Below are positions 34,927 to 44,683 of a stretch of DNA of 55,110 nt, one piece after another; the stretch's first letter is position 1, and every line of letters begins with the position of its first letter. Origin of the DNA: an uncultured Lachnospiraceae bacterium (GTDB lineage: Bacteria > Bacillota > Clostridia > Lachnospirales > Lachnospiraceae); the NCBI GenBank assembly GCA_910586615.1, contig CAJUJP010000028.1, forward strand, positions 2,857-57,966, written 5' to 3'. Under the pieces are notes generated by a model. That model was not told the DNA's origin and ran no database searches. It was given only the letters and a program-made list of their open reading frames with translations. A program made the translations under genes and the position numbers.

Positions 34927-36903
34927 TCACAGCACCGCATTGACAACCTCCAAAGCAATGTCATAGGCATAATCCCTGACCGCTTTTTCACACAGACGGA
35001 GCATCTTCTTATCTGATTCCGGACGGTCATACTTTTTCAATTCCTCGATCTTGGCATTCACACTGTCCCCGTCAAAATCGTCCAGTCTGTCGGCCAGTTC
35101 CCGCAATGCCTTTTTCCATTCATCCTCCGTAACAGCCCTTGATTCCTCTTTGGCAGGCAGCTTTATGGCCTCTTCTTTCTTTTCTTCACTGTCCAGATAA
35201 GCCTTCAGTCCGTTTTTCATGTTCTTCATCATGTTAAACAAAATGGGGGAACGTACTTCCACATCCTCAAGCCGGCCCGCCTTACTCATCTTTTCCAGTT
35301 CAAAAGCCTCATCGGCAAGGCCGTCAGCGCCAAGATTTCTGGCGTTGCCCTTCAGCGAATGGACGATGATGGCATACCCCGGCATATCCCCTTTTTTCAG
35401 GAAATTCCTCAGTGCCTCCTCCTTTTCCTGCAGGATCATATGGAAATCATGAAGCACCTTGCTGTAGAGCGCCTTATCCCCGCCCATATACTTGAGTCCG
35501 TTCCGGATATTAAAGCCGATTATGTAAAGCTGGCTCTCTCTGATATCAAGAGCAAGTTCCGCATCCTGTTTCTCATACTCTCTGTCCATGCTCTGCCCCT
35601 GGGTCAGATAAACCACATTGTCCGGCAGATATTCAATCAGCATATTTTCAAATTTATCCGCATCAATCGGTTTTGTCAGATAATCCTGAAATCCCTCCTG
35701 CAGATAAAATTCCCGTGCTCCCGCCACCGCATTGGCCGTCAGCGCAATGACCGGTGTGTCCTTGGAGGGATTATTTTCCAGCCCGCGGATTGCATGTAAC
35801 GTCTGCACACCATCCATCACAGGCATCATATGATCCAGACAGATCAAGTGATAAGTCTTACGCTTAAGCAGTTCCAGACATTCCTCACCGCTGGCCGCCA
35901 CATCCACCTGCAGTCTGGTCTGTTTGAGCAGTCCCTGAGCCACTGCCAGATTCATGGCATTGTCATCCACAATCAGGATTCTTCCGAGAGGTGCGATAAA
36001 CTTCTGATTATAATTTTCACTGCTCCTGAGACTCTCATTATACTGCTTCTCAAAGTCCCCCAGCGGCTCCGTATCTACCACCTTCTGTACCACCTTAAAA
36101 GAAAAAGAGGAACCTTTTCCATAGGTGCTGTCTACTTCCAGCCTGCCTCCCATCATCTCAACAAGCCTGTTGGTGATCGCAAGCCCAAGCCCCGTCCGCT
36201 CTTCCTTGCTTCGCACTGTGGAATCCATCCGCTGAAATACACCGAAAAGTTTTTCCATATCCTTTTCTTTAATACCGATTCCGGTATCAAGCACGGACAA
36301 ATCCAGTTCAATCTCATCCTCAGACACCTTTTTCCAGGCAAGACGCAGCGTCACCTTGCCTTTTTGTGTAAACTTGACAGCATTGGATAAAAGGTTTCCT
36401 ATGATCTGCCGGATATGTATTTCATCTCCAAACAGCTTATAGGGTATATCTTTTGCGATATCCAGTTCCAGATCCAGTTTCTTCTTACGAAGCTGCAAAG
36501 ATATTCCGTTGATCAGATCGTTTAAAAGCGAACTGATATCATAGATCCCGTCCATCACATTCATCTGTCCCGCTTCCAGCTTTGAGAAATCAAGAATATC
36601 ACTGACCAGCGCAAGCAGGATATTTCCCGCCTGCCTGATATCAAAGGCATACTCTTTGATGGCCTCATCCTGACTCTCACGAATAATCAATTCATTCAGT
36701 CCCAGAATCGTATTGATCGGTGTCCGCAGTTCATGGGACATATTAGACAGGAAAATGTCTCTCGCCGCATTCGCCCTCTCCGTAGCAAGTATGGCCTCCT
36801 GCAGTTCCACATTTTTCTGTTCCAGCTGCTGTTTTGCCTGCATCAGCGTGGAAACCTGTTCCCCTTTCTTTGATCCTGTTGTCCGCTCTTTCTCTTGACT
36901 CAT
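34927..36903 (-). CDS. Soluble hybrid histidine kinase with receiver and HPt domains
   Basis: 658 residues from the ATG at 36903. No membrane segment. A coiled coil (about 15-55) leads to HisKA (FLSNMSHELRTPINTILG), the HATPase domain (LLSNAVKFT, DTGIGIKE, GLGLAI), a receiver (ILIVDDNAMN, LICLDHMMPVMDG, LTANA, LTKPID) and a C-terminal HPt-like helical domain with IIVHSLKGNARNLGA as the His site. All phosphorelay modules are therefore in one cytosolic chain. The output partner is not encoded here. It likely receives its signal through the N-terminal coiled coil or a separate sensor (inference). Confidence 0.9.
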   Translation of the reverse strand: MSQEKERTTGSKKGEQVSTLMQAKQQLEQKNVELQEAILATERANAARDIFLSNMSHELRTPINTILGLNELIIRESQDEAIKEYAFDIRQAGNILLALVSDILDFSKLEAGQMNVMDGIYDISSLLNDLINGISLQLRKKKLDLELDIAKDIPYKLFGDEIHIRQIIGNLLSNAVKFTQKGKVTLRLAWKKVSEDEIELDLSVLDTGIGIKEKDMEKLFGVFQRMDSTVRSKEERTGLGLAITNRLVEMMGGRLEVDSTYGKGSSFSFKVVQKVVDTEPLGDFEKQYNESLRSSENYNQKFIAPLGRILIVDDNAMNLAVAQGLLKQTRLQVDVAASGEECLELLKRKTYHLICLDHMMPVMDGVQTLHAIRGLENNPSKDTPVIALTANAVAGAREFYLQEGFQDYLTKPIDADKFENMLIEYLPDNVVYLTQGQSMDREYEKQDAELALDIRESQLYIIGFNIRNGLKYMGGDKALYSKVLHDFHMILQEKEEALRNFLKKGDMPGYAIIVHSLKGNARNLGADGLADEAFELEKMSKAGRLEDVEVRSPILFNMMKNMKNGLKAYLDSEEKKEEAIKLPAKEESRAVTEDEWKKALRELADRLDDFDGDSVNAKIEELKKYDRPESDKKMLRLCEKAVRDYAYDIALEVVNAVL

Positions 36904-37031
36904 ACCGCTATCCCTTCTTTCATTTACAGATCTCAATCTATACTATAACGCTCAAAGTCTATATAAAAAAAGTAAATTTGCTTCAAGATTAACAAAACAG
37001 GCAGAGCATGTCTGTAAGATCTGCTTTGACC

Positions 37032-37523
37032 TTATTTCTTACGCTCGTATCTCACAAATTCATATGCCAGGTCAAAATATGTCTGTTCTTCGCTGTCCGC
37101 CGTGATCTCCCACTCATCTGCCGCGTCCAGATTTGGAAAATAAGCATCCGCCTCATATGCATGGTCGATCTTCGTCACATGCGCCACATCACAATAAGGC
37201 AGCATCATCCGGTAAACGCTCTCCCCTCCGATGATATAGATGTCTTCACTTGGATAATCCTTTAACTGATCCAGCAGTTCATCTTTGCTGTGCACGATAA
37301 TTGCATCCTTCACCCTGTAATCCGGGTTGGTCGACATAATAATGTTTGTACGGTTCTTCAAGGGCAGTCCCTGAGGAAAAGTCTCAAGTGTCTTCCTGCC
37401 AAGCACTACCACCTTTCCCGTGGTCTCCTGCCGGAAAAACTTGTGATCCGCCGGGATACTCACAAGCAGGCTGTTCCTGCATCCAATCGCCCAGTTACGG
37501 TCAACTGCTACAATTAAGTTCAT
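37032..37523 (-). CDS. folA: Dihydrofolate reductase
   Basis: 163 residues from the ATG at 37523 (GGAGG, 7-nt spacer). Motifs: LIVAVDRNWAIG, the substrate helix with SIPADHKFFRQET (Asp as proton donor), VVVLGRKTLETFP and IYIIGGESVYRMM. It reduces dihydrofolate with NADPH. It lies 19 bp downstream of thyA, whose reaction produces the dihydrofolate, so the two form a natural operon. Confidence 0.95.
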   Translation of the reverse strand: MNLIVAVDRNWAIGCRNSLLVSIPADHKFFRQETTGKVVVLGRKTLETFPQGLPLKNRTNIIMSTNPDYRVKDAIIVHSKDELLDQLKDYPSEDIYIIGGESVYRMMLPYCDVAHVTKIDHAYEADAYFPNLDAADEWEITADSEEQTYFDLAYEFVRYERKK

Positions 37524-37542
37524 ATGTTTCCTCCATCTGAAT

Positions 37543-38391
37543 CTATATTGCCACCGGTATATTCTCAACCTGAGGGCCGGTCACATAGTTCTCCACTTTC
37601 ACGTCATCCCTTGTGAACTGATAGAAATCCTTTATATCAGGGTTGAGCCAAAACGCAGGCGCATCATACACCGGCCTTTGGATCAGTTCCTCTATAATCG
37701 GAATATGCCTGTCATAAATATGCGCGTCCGCAATCACATGCACCAGCTCTCCCGCCTCCATATCACAAACCTGTGCCAGCATATGCACCAGCACTGCATA
37801 CTGTACCACGTTCCAGTTATTGGCGGTGAGCACATCTTGGGAACGCTGGTTCAAGACCGCATTCAGTGTCAGTCTGTCATGCCCTTTCTTTTGCGTCACA
37901 TTGAAAGTCATGCTGTAGGCACAGGGGTACAGATTCATCTCGTGCAGATCCTGATGCACATAAATATTCGTCATAATACGGCGGCTGAAGGGATTGTTCT
38001 TCAGATCATAGATCACTCTGTCCACCTGATCCATCATCCCCTCTTTATACTGATGCATCACACCCATCTGATAACCGTAAGCCTTGCCAATAGAACCACT
38101 CTCGTCTGCCCATTCATCCCAGATATGGCTGTGCAGATCATTCACATTATTGGATTTGCGCTGCCATATCCACAGCATTTCGTCAGTTGCGCTCTTAAGA
38201 GCCGTCCTGCGCAGTGTCATGATCGGAAACTCCCGCGACAAATCATACCGGTTTACTACCCCGAATTTCTTTACCGTATAAGCCGTAACCCCGTCAGCCC
38301 AGTGAGGTCTCACCTTCTCCCCCTCCGTGCTCGTCCCGTTTTCCAGAATATCCCTGCACATATGAATAAAAATATGATCTGCTGCACTCAT
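37543..38391 (-). CDS. thyA: Thymidylate synthase
   Basis: 282 residues. It has the folate-dependent ThyA fold: the catalytic Cys in NLYPCAYSMTF, the phosphate-binding Arg in NPFSRRIMTN, the LNQRSQDV segment and HIYDRHIPIIEE. It methylates dUMP using methylene-tetrahydrofolate. The gene starts at 38391 and is preceded by the 58-bp tandem repeat array. It is followed at once by folA. Confidence 0.95.
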   Translation of the reverse strand: MSAADHIFIHMCRDILENGTSTEGEKVRPHWADGVTAYTVKKFGVVNRYDLSREFPIMTLRRTALKSATDEMLWIWQRKSNNVNDLHSHIWDEWADESGSIGKAYGYQMGVMHQYKEGMMDQVDRVIYDLKNNPFSRRIMTNIYVHQDLHEMNLYPCAYSMTFNVTQKKGHDRLTLNAVLNQRSQDVLTANNWNVVQYAVLVHMLAQVCDMEAGELVHVIADAHIYDRHIPIIEELIQRPVYDAPAFWLNPDIKDFYQFTRDDVKVENYVTGPQVENIPVAI

Positions 38392-38450
38392 TTACCCGAT
38401 TCCTTTTCTTTCCCGTTATATCTATATGAAATACCGCCAGCTCTGCCCTG

Positions 38451-38666
38451 GCCATTCCAAGAACACACCCTCTGCATTCCCGCAGACACCACAATTTACT
38501 CCTCTTCCGCCACGCCGAGAATGCGCTCTTTGCATTCTCGCAGACACCACAATCTACTCCTCTTCCGCCACGCCGAGAACACGCCCTTTGCATTCCCGCA
38601 GACACCACAATCTACTCCTCTTCCGCCACGCCGAGAATGCGTCCTTTGCATTCTCGCAGACATGAC
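38451..38666. repeat. 58-bp tandem repeat array, 3.7 copies
   Basis: Copies start at 38451, 38509, 38567 and 38625; the last is cut after about 41 bp. Copies 2 and 4 hold a perfect 9-bp inverted repeat (CGAGAATGC/GCATTCTCG). In copies 1 and 3 the left arm is changed (GAACAC), so the hairpin is lost: an ABAB pattern. It is non-coding and lies between the RNase gene and thyA. Confidence 0.85.
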
Positions 38667-38716
38667 TTAGTTATACTTAGATACCGTACTTTGGTATCTT
38701 AGTATAACTTCATGTC
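38659..38716. other. 58-nt long hairpin at the gene end (twin of 1992-2049)
   Basis: Outer 7-bp stem (GACATGA/TCATGTC), 3-nt bulge (CTT), 17-bp inner stem with one mismatch (AGTTATACTTAGATACC), 7-nt loop (GTACTTT). It covers the stop codon of the leftward RNase gene. Its dimensions equal those of the 1992-2049 hairpin although most stem bases differ. Confidence 0.75.
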
Positions 38717-40311
38717 TTATCCCACTTATCACAAAGCGAATTAATCTGATCCGCAAACTTCGCCAGATCCTTGTTCGCGCTGCCTTCGTTCTTATGAATA
38801 ATGGCAATAAGCCTCTGTCCGCTGGCCAGCAGTCTGGCAAATACATCGGAAATACCACGCATTCTCTTCTTCACTGCCACAGGCTCAGCCTCGTAGATAA
38901 AGCTGCCAGAAATCAGGTCGAAACGCGTCCCGCTGTAAGGCGCATAAGCCTCAATGCCATGCTCTATCTTCAGACACTCCGTAAACAGTTTACAGACACT
39001 GTCTTCGCCGTGTACCACAAAAGTCTTTACAGGTTTCTTCCGAAATCCCCTGATCCATTCCAACAGGCCGTTCTTGTCCGCATGTCCGCTCATACCGATC
39101 AGTTTCATGATCTGTGCCCTGATCTCAATCTGCTCTCCGAAAAGCTTAACCTCTTTGGCACCCTCCACGATATGTCTGCCCAGCGTCCCCATTGCCTGAT
39201 AGCCGACAAACAGAATCGTGCATTCTGGCCTCCACAGATTATGCTTCAAATGATGCCTGATACGTCCTGCTTCACACATGCCCGATGCCGAGATAATGAC
39301 CTTGGGACTGGTCTCAAAGTTGATCGCCTTGGATTCTTCACTCGTGATAGCCAGCCGCAGCCCGGGAAACGCGATGGGATTGATCCCCTGTCTCACCAGT
39401 TCCATAGATGCCTCGTCAAAGCATTCGTGCTCGTTTTTCTGAAAAATACCGGTTGCTTCAACGGCCAGCGGACTGTCCACATACACAGGAAAATCCTCAT
39501 GCCCTTCCACCAGCCTGTCTGCCTTGATCTGCCGCAGAAAATATAATAATTCCTGGGTCCTGCCCACGGCAAACGAAGGGATAACCACATTGCCGCCCTT
39601 GTCAAATGTATTCTTTAAAATCTTCGCCAGTTCCCCTATGTAATCCGGTTTGTCCGTACTGTGCAGCCTGTCGCCGTAGGTTGACTCCATGACCACATAG
39701 TCTGCCTCCTCGGTAAATTTCGGATCCTTGATCAGCGGCTGGTTCCGGTTACCGATATCTCCGGAAAAAACGATTTTCCTGGTCACGCCGTCTTCCTCCG
39801 CCCACACCTCAATACTGGAAGATCCGAGCAGGTGTCCGATATCCGTAAATCTTATTTTCACACCTTCACAGACAGTCACTTCTTTATTGTAATCACAAGG
39901 AACAAGGCGTCTGATCGCCCCATCCGCATCCTCCATCGTATAGAGTGGCTCGATCACCGCATTTTCAGCGCTTCTTTTGGCTTTACGATTCTTCCACTCT
40001 GCCTCATGCATCTGGATATGGGCACAATCGCGCAGCATTATGCTGCACAGATCACAAGTAGCCTCTGTAGCAAAAATATTTCCCCGGAATCCTCTGGCAA
40101 ATAACAACGGTAAAAGACCCGAATGATCCACATGGGCATGGGTCAGAAATACATAATCAATCAGCGCCTCATCCACCGGCAGTTCGCAGTTCTCAAATAC
40201 ATTCGCCCCCTGCTCCATACCGTAATCGACAAGTATATTTTTCTCTCCGACACGAAGATAATGACAGCTTCCCGTCACCTCATGGTCAGCCCCGATAAAC
40301 ATAAGTTCCAT
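38710..40311 (-). CDS. MBL-fold beta-CASP ribonuclease
   Basis: 533 residues. The metallo-beta-lactamase core has FLTHAHVDHSG, DIGHLLGSSS and FSGDIGNRNQ. The beta-CASP insert has VVMESTYGDRLH, VIPSFAVGRTQELLYFL and VIISASGMCEAGRIRHHL. MSGHADKNGLLEWI and FVVHGE complete the site. This is the CPSF73/YsH1-like RNase group, longer here by a C-terminal helical extension (about 460-533). It probably processes RNA in the cytosol. It is transcribed leftward; its stop lies inside the long hairpin. Confidence 0.88.
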   Translation of the reverse strand: MELMFIGADHEVTGSCHYLRVGEKNILVDYGMEQGANVFENCELPVDEALIDYVFLTHAHVDHSGLLPLLFARGFRGNIFATEATCDLCSIMLRDCAHIQMHEAEWKNRKAKRSAENAVIEPLYTMEDADGAIRRLVPCDYNKEVTVCEGVKIRFTDIGHLLGSSSIEVWAEEDGVTRKIVFSGDIGNRNQPLIKDPKFTEEADYVVMESTYGDRLHSTDKPDYIGELAKILKNTFDKGGNVVIPSFAVGRTQELLYFLRQIKADRLVEGHEDFPVYVDSPLAVEATGIFQKNEHECFDEASMELVRQGINPIAFPGLRLAITSEESKAINFETSPKVIISASGMCEAGRIRHHLKHNLWRPECTILFVGYQAMGTLGRHIVEGAKEVKLFGEQIEIRAQIMKLIGMSGHADKNGLLEWIRGFRKKPVKTFVVHGEDSVCKLFTECLKIEHGIEAYAPYSGTRFDLISGSFIYEAEPVAVKKRMRGISDVFARLLASGQRLIAIIHKNEGSANKDLAKFADQINSLCDKWDKT

Positions 40312-40478
40312 AAGATACCCTCCTGTAATCCCCGCAAAACCCTCTTCTATGTTCTCCTGTCTTTATATGTAATCTATCATACCATTTTTTATGATAGGCG
40401 TAAATAAAATTCCGCAACTCCTCTCCTTTTTTCCATACTATATACAGTAAAATAAATTTCTGATGAGGTGATCCTATC

Positions 40479-41114
40479 ATGTCCTCCGCCACCACGGCGC
40501 TGTTTCTTTTTCTGGCCGCTGTATCTGTCGATTCACTGACTGCCGGACTGACTTACGGAACCCAGCGGGTACGGATCAAGCTCCCCGCTTACCTGATACT
40601 GGTCTGTATTCCTGCGGCTTTCGTCACTGCTGCCAACCGCGTCGGTTCTTATATTTTCCTCCTTCTGCCTGAAACAGTTCTTCCTGTTCTTTCCTTCACC
40701 CTGCTGGCAGTTCTTGGGCTCAGTAAGCTTTCGGAAAGCCTGATCCGTTTTCTGGCACGCAAATACCCCAGTCTCTCAAGAAACTGGGGCTGTAAAATCA
40801 AACAGATCAATATTATCTTTACCGTCTACCTGTCTCCGGAAGACGCAAACCGGGAAGATCTTCAGGTTCTGAGTCCGAAAGAGGCTCTGCTGCTTTCCCT
40901 GGCGCTCTCCCTGGACAGTGTACTGGCAGGTATGGCGTTCACCACCGGAACCCTTCCGCTGGCAGCGCTTTTTTTGCTTTCCGCCCTGTTTAATCTGATT
41001 CTCTTTATGGCCGGATACGGTTTCGGGCATCTGGCATCTTCCGTGCTCCGCGTAGACCTCTCCTGGCTCAGCGGCCTGTTTCTCCTGATCTTAGCCGCAT
41101 TGTCACTGGCATAG
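40479..41114 (+). CDS. ytaF: MntP/YtaF-family membrane protein
   Basis: 211 residues, six hydrophobic helices in two related halves, with Asp motifs VSVDSLTAGLTYG and LSLDSVLAGMAFT at equivalent positions. This is the YtaF branch of the MntP-like transporters, found in sporulating Firmicutes and linked to sporulation in Bacillus. A probable divalent cation exporter. Its last 47 bp overlap, tail to tail, the 3' end of the Ca2+-ATPase gene. Confidence 0.8.
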   Translation: MSSATTALFLFLAAVSVDSLTAGLTYGTQRVRIKLPAYLILVCIPAAFVTAANRVGSYIFLLLPETVLPVLSFTLLAVLGLSKLSESLIRFLARKYPSLSRNWGCKIKQINIIFTVYLSPEDANREDLQVLSPKEALLLSLALSLDSVLAGMAFTTGTLPLAALFLLSALFNLILFMAGYGFGHLASSVLRVDLSWLSGLFLLILAALSLA

Positions 41115-43812
41115 ATTCTTCCTCCTCATGCCTCCTGCCTCTGCTTACCGCCACAAGCAGTTCATGCACGATCAGAGGAGTAACCGACAATGCGATTAGC
41201 TGAATCCACTCCGCCATGCTCAGCCGCACCGTACCGAACAGCCGGATCAGCGGTTCGATCTCCGTTACCGCAGCCTGCAAAGCGATGCCCGCGGCAACCG
41301 CGCCCAGCATATATGGATTGTTCCTGTGATTCATCTTAAACACTGACCGGTTTACATCCCGCATACCGATCGCATGAAACAGCTGGCTGATTCCCAGCAC
41401 CGTAAAGGCATGGGTCTGTGCCTTCGCCAGTACTGTAGAGATCCGGAGTCCCTCCAATACATTATGTAAACTTACCGGCAGCCCTTCCGCCAATATCCTG
41501 TCATATGGTACTTTCAGAAATGCTGCCAGACTCACACCGCCTATCACCAGTCCATAACAGATCACGCACAGCAGCCCGCCTTTTGCAAAAAGGGAATCTT
41601 CCTTCCGCCGGGGCTTTTCCCGCATAAGGCTTTCACCCTCGTTGTCGTCCACCCCCAGCGCCAGAGCCGGGAGCGAATCCGTAATCAGATTGATCCATAA
41701 AATAAAACTGGCCTTTAAAGGACTGGGCAGTCCGGCTACAATGGTAAGCAGCATAGTCATGATCTCACCCAGATTGGAAGACAGCAGGAAAAGCACTGAT
41801 TTTCTGATATTCTCATAAATTCCCCTGCCCTCCCGGATGGCTGTGTGTATGGTGGCAAAATTATCATCCATCAACACAAAATCCGCCGCTCCGCGGGCCA
41901 CATCCGTTCCGTTTAATCCCATGGCAATCCCGATGTCCGCCGCCTGCAGGGAAGGTGCATCATTGACCCCGTCTCCCGTCATTGCCACCGTTCTGCCTAA
42001 AGTCCTGTAACCCTCCACAATCTTTACCTTATGTTCCGGCGTCACTCTCGCAAACACCCGCAGTTCCTGTAACCGGCGAAGGAACTCCTGATCCTTCATA
42101 CGATCCAGCTCCCTGCCTGTGATACACTGTCCTGGATCATCCGCAATGCCAAGCTCTCTGGCAATAGAATAGGCTGTGTCAGGATGGTCTCCCGTGATCA
42201 TAACAGTGGACACACCCGCTTTTTCAAAATCCGCCACCGCCTGTACCGCCTCAGTCCTCACCGGATCCTGCATACTCAGAAGACCTAAAAAAATCATGTT
42301 CTTTTCTTCCATCCCGCCGCTTCTGTCCATAGCCAGCGCCATCACACGCCGGCCTTCTCCCATGAGCTGCTTCTGAATCTTTGCCACATCTTCCTTTTCC
42401 GCTCCGGTCATCCGGATAAGCTGTCCCTGTCTGTACATCCGGTCACAGCCCTCTAAAATACGCTCCGCAGCCCCCTTGGAGTAGGAAACGATCTCCCCGT
42501 CCTCCCGGTGAACTGTAGTCATCATTTTCCGCCGGGAATCAAAACCTTTTTCCCCTATTCTGGGATATGCGGCTCTGAGCCTGTCAATATCCGCTCCGCA
42601 CGATCTTGCCATATATAAAAGTGCCAGTTCCGTAGGATCGCCGATCTTGTCATCTTCCAATAGTATGCCGTCATTACACAGCAGACATCCCAGCAGAAAA
42701 TGTCTGCACTCTGTACTTCCAGCCGGACTGTCCGTCACCGCACCTGCAAAAAATCCCGCTATCCTGTCCTGGGTGACAAGTCTGCCTTCCAGATAGCACT
42801 CTGTCACCGTCATTTTATTCTGTGTCAGCGTACCGGTCTTGTCAGAGCATACCACTTCCACTGCACCCAGCGTTTCCACGGAAGACAGCTTGCGCACGAT
42901 CGTCTTGGCCCGTACCATGCGGGATACGCTCAGTGCCAGCACAATGGTCACGATAGCCGGAAGTCCTTCCGGCACCGCCGCCACTGCCAGCGATACAGAG
43001 GTCAGGAGCATCTCTCCCACATCCCGCCTTTGCAGTACCGCCACAACAAACAAAAACACACAGATTCCCACTGCCAGAAAACTGAGTATCTTACCCAGTT
43101 CACCCAGCTTCACCTGTAACGGCGTCAGCTTTTCCTTGCTGCCGTGAAGCATATCCGCAATATGACCGATCCGGGTATCCATGCCGGTAGCCACCACCAC
43201 ACCCCGGCCCCGGCCTTTGGTCACATAAGTAGACATATAAGCCATATTGGCACAGCTGTTGTCCCCTGTCTCTTTTACCACATGATCTGCATCCTTTTCT
43301 ACCGGCACAGACTCTCCTGTTAGGGTAGATTCTTCAATACAAACTCCCTGTGTATCAAGCAGCCTAAGATCTGCTGGAATCATATTTCCGGCTTCCAGCA
43401 ACACAATATCCCCCTGTACAAGATCCTCCGCATCGATCTTCATCCGCTTTCCTTCCCGCAGGACAACCGCCTGGGGCGAAGAAATCTTCTTCAGGGCTTC
43501 CACCGCTTTACCGGCTTTACCCTCCTGGATAATGCCCACCGTGGCATTTAAGACTACCACCGTGATAATGATAATGGCGTCTCCCAGTTCATGCAGCATC
43601 AGGGAAATCGCCATTGCCACCACCAAAATCAGGATCAGGGGATCGTTTAACTGTTCCAGAATCATCTGCCCGACACTTTTCTGCTCTTGATCTTTCAGTT
43701 TATTGGCCCCATACTTCGCTTTCCGCTCCATTGCCTCACTGCGCGTAAGTCCACGTTCCCTGTCCGTTCCAAGCATTTGGAGCACATCTGCTGCCGTCTT
43801 CATCTCATACAT
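41068..43812 (-). CDS. P-type Ca2+-transporting ATPase (PMCA/SERCA-like)
   Basis: 914 residues from the ATG at 43812 (GGGAGGG). Actuator TGES (STLTGESVPVEKDAD), phosphorylation site CSDKTGTLTQNKMTV, nucleotide domain KGAAERIL, hinge MTGDGVNDAPSLQAADIG, and ten membrane helices. TM4 has AAVPEGLPAIV (the PEGLP calcium site) and TM6 NLITDSLPALALG. It exports Ca2+ from the cytosol at the cost of ATP. Converges with ytaF; an overlap of 47 bp could give antisense transcripts. Confidence 0.93.
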   Translation of the reverse strand: MYEMKTAADVLQMLGTDRERGLTRSEAMERKAKYGANKLKDQEQKSVGQMILEQLNDPLILILVVAMAISLMLHELGDAIIIITVVVLNATVGIIQEGKAGKAVEALKKISSPQAVVLREGKRMKIDAEDLVQGDIVLLEAGNMIPADLRLLDTQGVCIEESTLTGESVPVEKDADHVVKETGDNSCANMAYMSTYVTKGRGRGVVVATGMDTRIGHIADMLHGSKEKLTPLQVKLGELGKILSFLAVGICVFLFVVAVLQRRDVGEMLLTSVSLAVAAVPEGLPAIVTIVLALSVSRMVRAKTIVRKLSSVETLGAVEVVCSDKTGTLTQNKMTVTECYLEGRLVTQDRIAGFFAGAVTDSPAGSTECRHFLLGCLLCNDGILLEDDKIGDPTELALLYMARSCGADIDRLRAAYPRIGEKGFDSRRKMMTTVHREDGEIVSYSKGAAERILEGCDRMYRQGQLIRMTGAEKEDVAKIQKQLMGEGRRVMALAMDRSGGMEEKNMIFLGLLSMQDPVRTEAVQAVADFEKAGVSTVMITGDHPDTAYSIARELGIADDPGQCITGRELDRMKDQEFLRRLQELRVFARVTPEHKVKIVEGYRTLGRTVAMTGDGVNDAPSLQAADIGIAMGLNGTDVARGAADFVLMDDNFATIHTAIREGRGIYENIRKSVLFLLSSNLGEIMTMLLTIVAGLPSPLKASFILWINLITDSLPALALGVDDNEGESLMREKPRRKEDSLFAKGGLLCVICYGLVIGGVSLAAFLKVPYDRILAEGLPVSLHNVLEGLRISTVLAKAQTHAFTVLGISQLFHAIGMRDVNRSVFKMNHRNNPYMLGAVAAGIALQAAVTEIEPLIRLFGTVRLSMAEWIQLIALSVTPLIVHELLVAVSRGRRHEEEESMPVTMRLRSGETGR

Positions 43813-44025
43813 GCATTTCCCTCCCGCATCGCTTCTTACTGCCATACCCCCTGTCCATGCCTGTACAAATCGTGCGCCTCCTGTCCTGCACCGTTTTTCG
43901 TCCTGCCTGTACATCTTGGGGTTTTGTATGTTATATGCAGAGGCTGTCCCCTTTATGACACTTGTCCCTGTATGTGCAGTTTCAATCTGACGTAATCCCC
44001 TTTTACCTCCTCCCACCCACAATAA

Positions 44026-44056
44026 ATTACGGAGCCTCTGTTGTCAGAAGCTCCGC
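44026..44056 (-). terminator. Hairpin at the end of the greA-like gene
   Basis: On the - strand GGAGC-TTCTG-ACAA-CAGAG-GCTCC covers the stop codon, followed by a weak T-rich stretch (GTAATTTATT). Confidence 0.55.
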
Positions 44057-44547
44057 AGCTTATCATTCCCGTCATCTGTTGTATTCTCAATCGAACGAAT
44101 CACTACATAATACCCCGTACCCGGATTTATCTCCACGTAGACCCGGTCGCCTGCCTTGTGTCCAAGCAGCGCCTTCCCGAGTGGTGACTCTGTGCTGATC
44201 AGTCCTTCCAGTGAATTGCCCCGGACTGTGGTGACCAGCTTGTACTTTTCTACCAGATCGTCCTCCTCAAAATAAACCTCTACCGTATTGTTCATGCCCA
44301 CTTCGTCCTCCGCCGATTCATCGGAAACGATCACCGCCGTCCTGATCATCCGCTCAAGATAACGGATCCGGCTCTCGTTCTGGTTCTTCACCTTTTTCGC
44401 CGCATGATACTCGAAGTTCTCGCTCAGATCACCGTGCGCTCTCGCCGTCTTGACATCCTCAAGCGCCTCTTTACGGACTACAATCTTGCGGTACTCGATC
44501 TCTTCCTCCATCTTCTTTATATCCTGCTTTGTCAATTCATTGTGCAT
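44044..44547 (-). CDS. greA: GreA/GreB-family transcript cleavage factor
   Basis: 167 residues. An N-terminal antiparallel coiled coil with the acidic tip (ARAHGDLSENFEYHAAKK) is the part that enters the RNA polymerase secondary channel and stimulates cleavage of backtracked RNA. The C-terminal FKBP-like domain has ESPLGKALLGHKAGDRVYVEI. Length and motifs are normal. It lies alone between the Ca2+-ATPase and a lipoprotein gene. Confidence 0.9.
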   Translation of the reverse strand: MHNELTKQDIKKMEEEIEYRKIVVRKEALEDVKTARAHGDLSENFEYHAAKKVKNQNESRIRYLERMIRTAVIVSDESAEDEVGMNNTVEVYFEEDDLVEKYKLVTTVRGNSLEGLISTESPLGKALLGHKAGDRVYVEINPGTGYYVVIRSIENTTDDGNDKLRSF

Positions 44548-44683
44548 AGCTTCCCGATTCTCCTGCGAAAATATTTTAAAACTGCTCTGTGCTGTTTTAT
44601 GTGATCCTTCTTTATCTGCTTTTACCGTACTTTGACGTAATACAGCATTTAATATGGATCTTTTTCATGCGCATTTCATTATA

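Noticed and set aside
38451..38666. Array of short repeats that might be CRISPR
   Set aside because: The 58-bp units are repeated over their full length with no unique spacers, and no cas gene is near.
41068..41114. Frameshift or wrong stop at the ytaF/Ca2+-ATPase junction
   Set aside because: Both frames end normally; the 47-bp tail-to-tail overlap is simply convergent coding.
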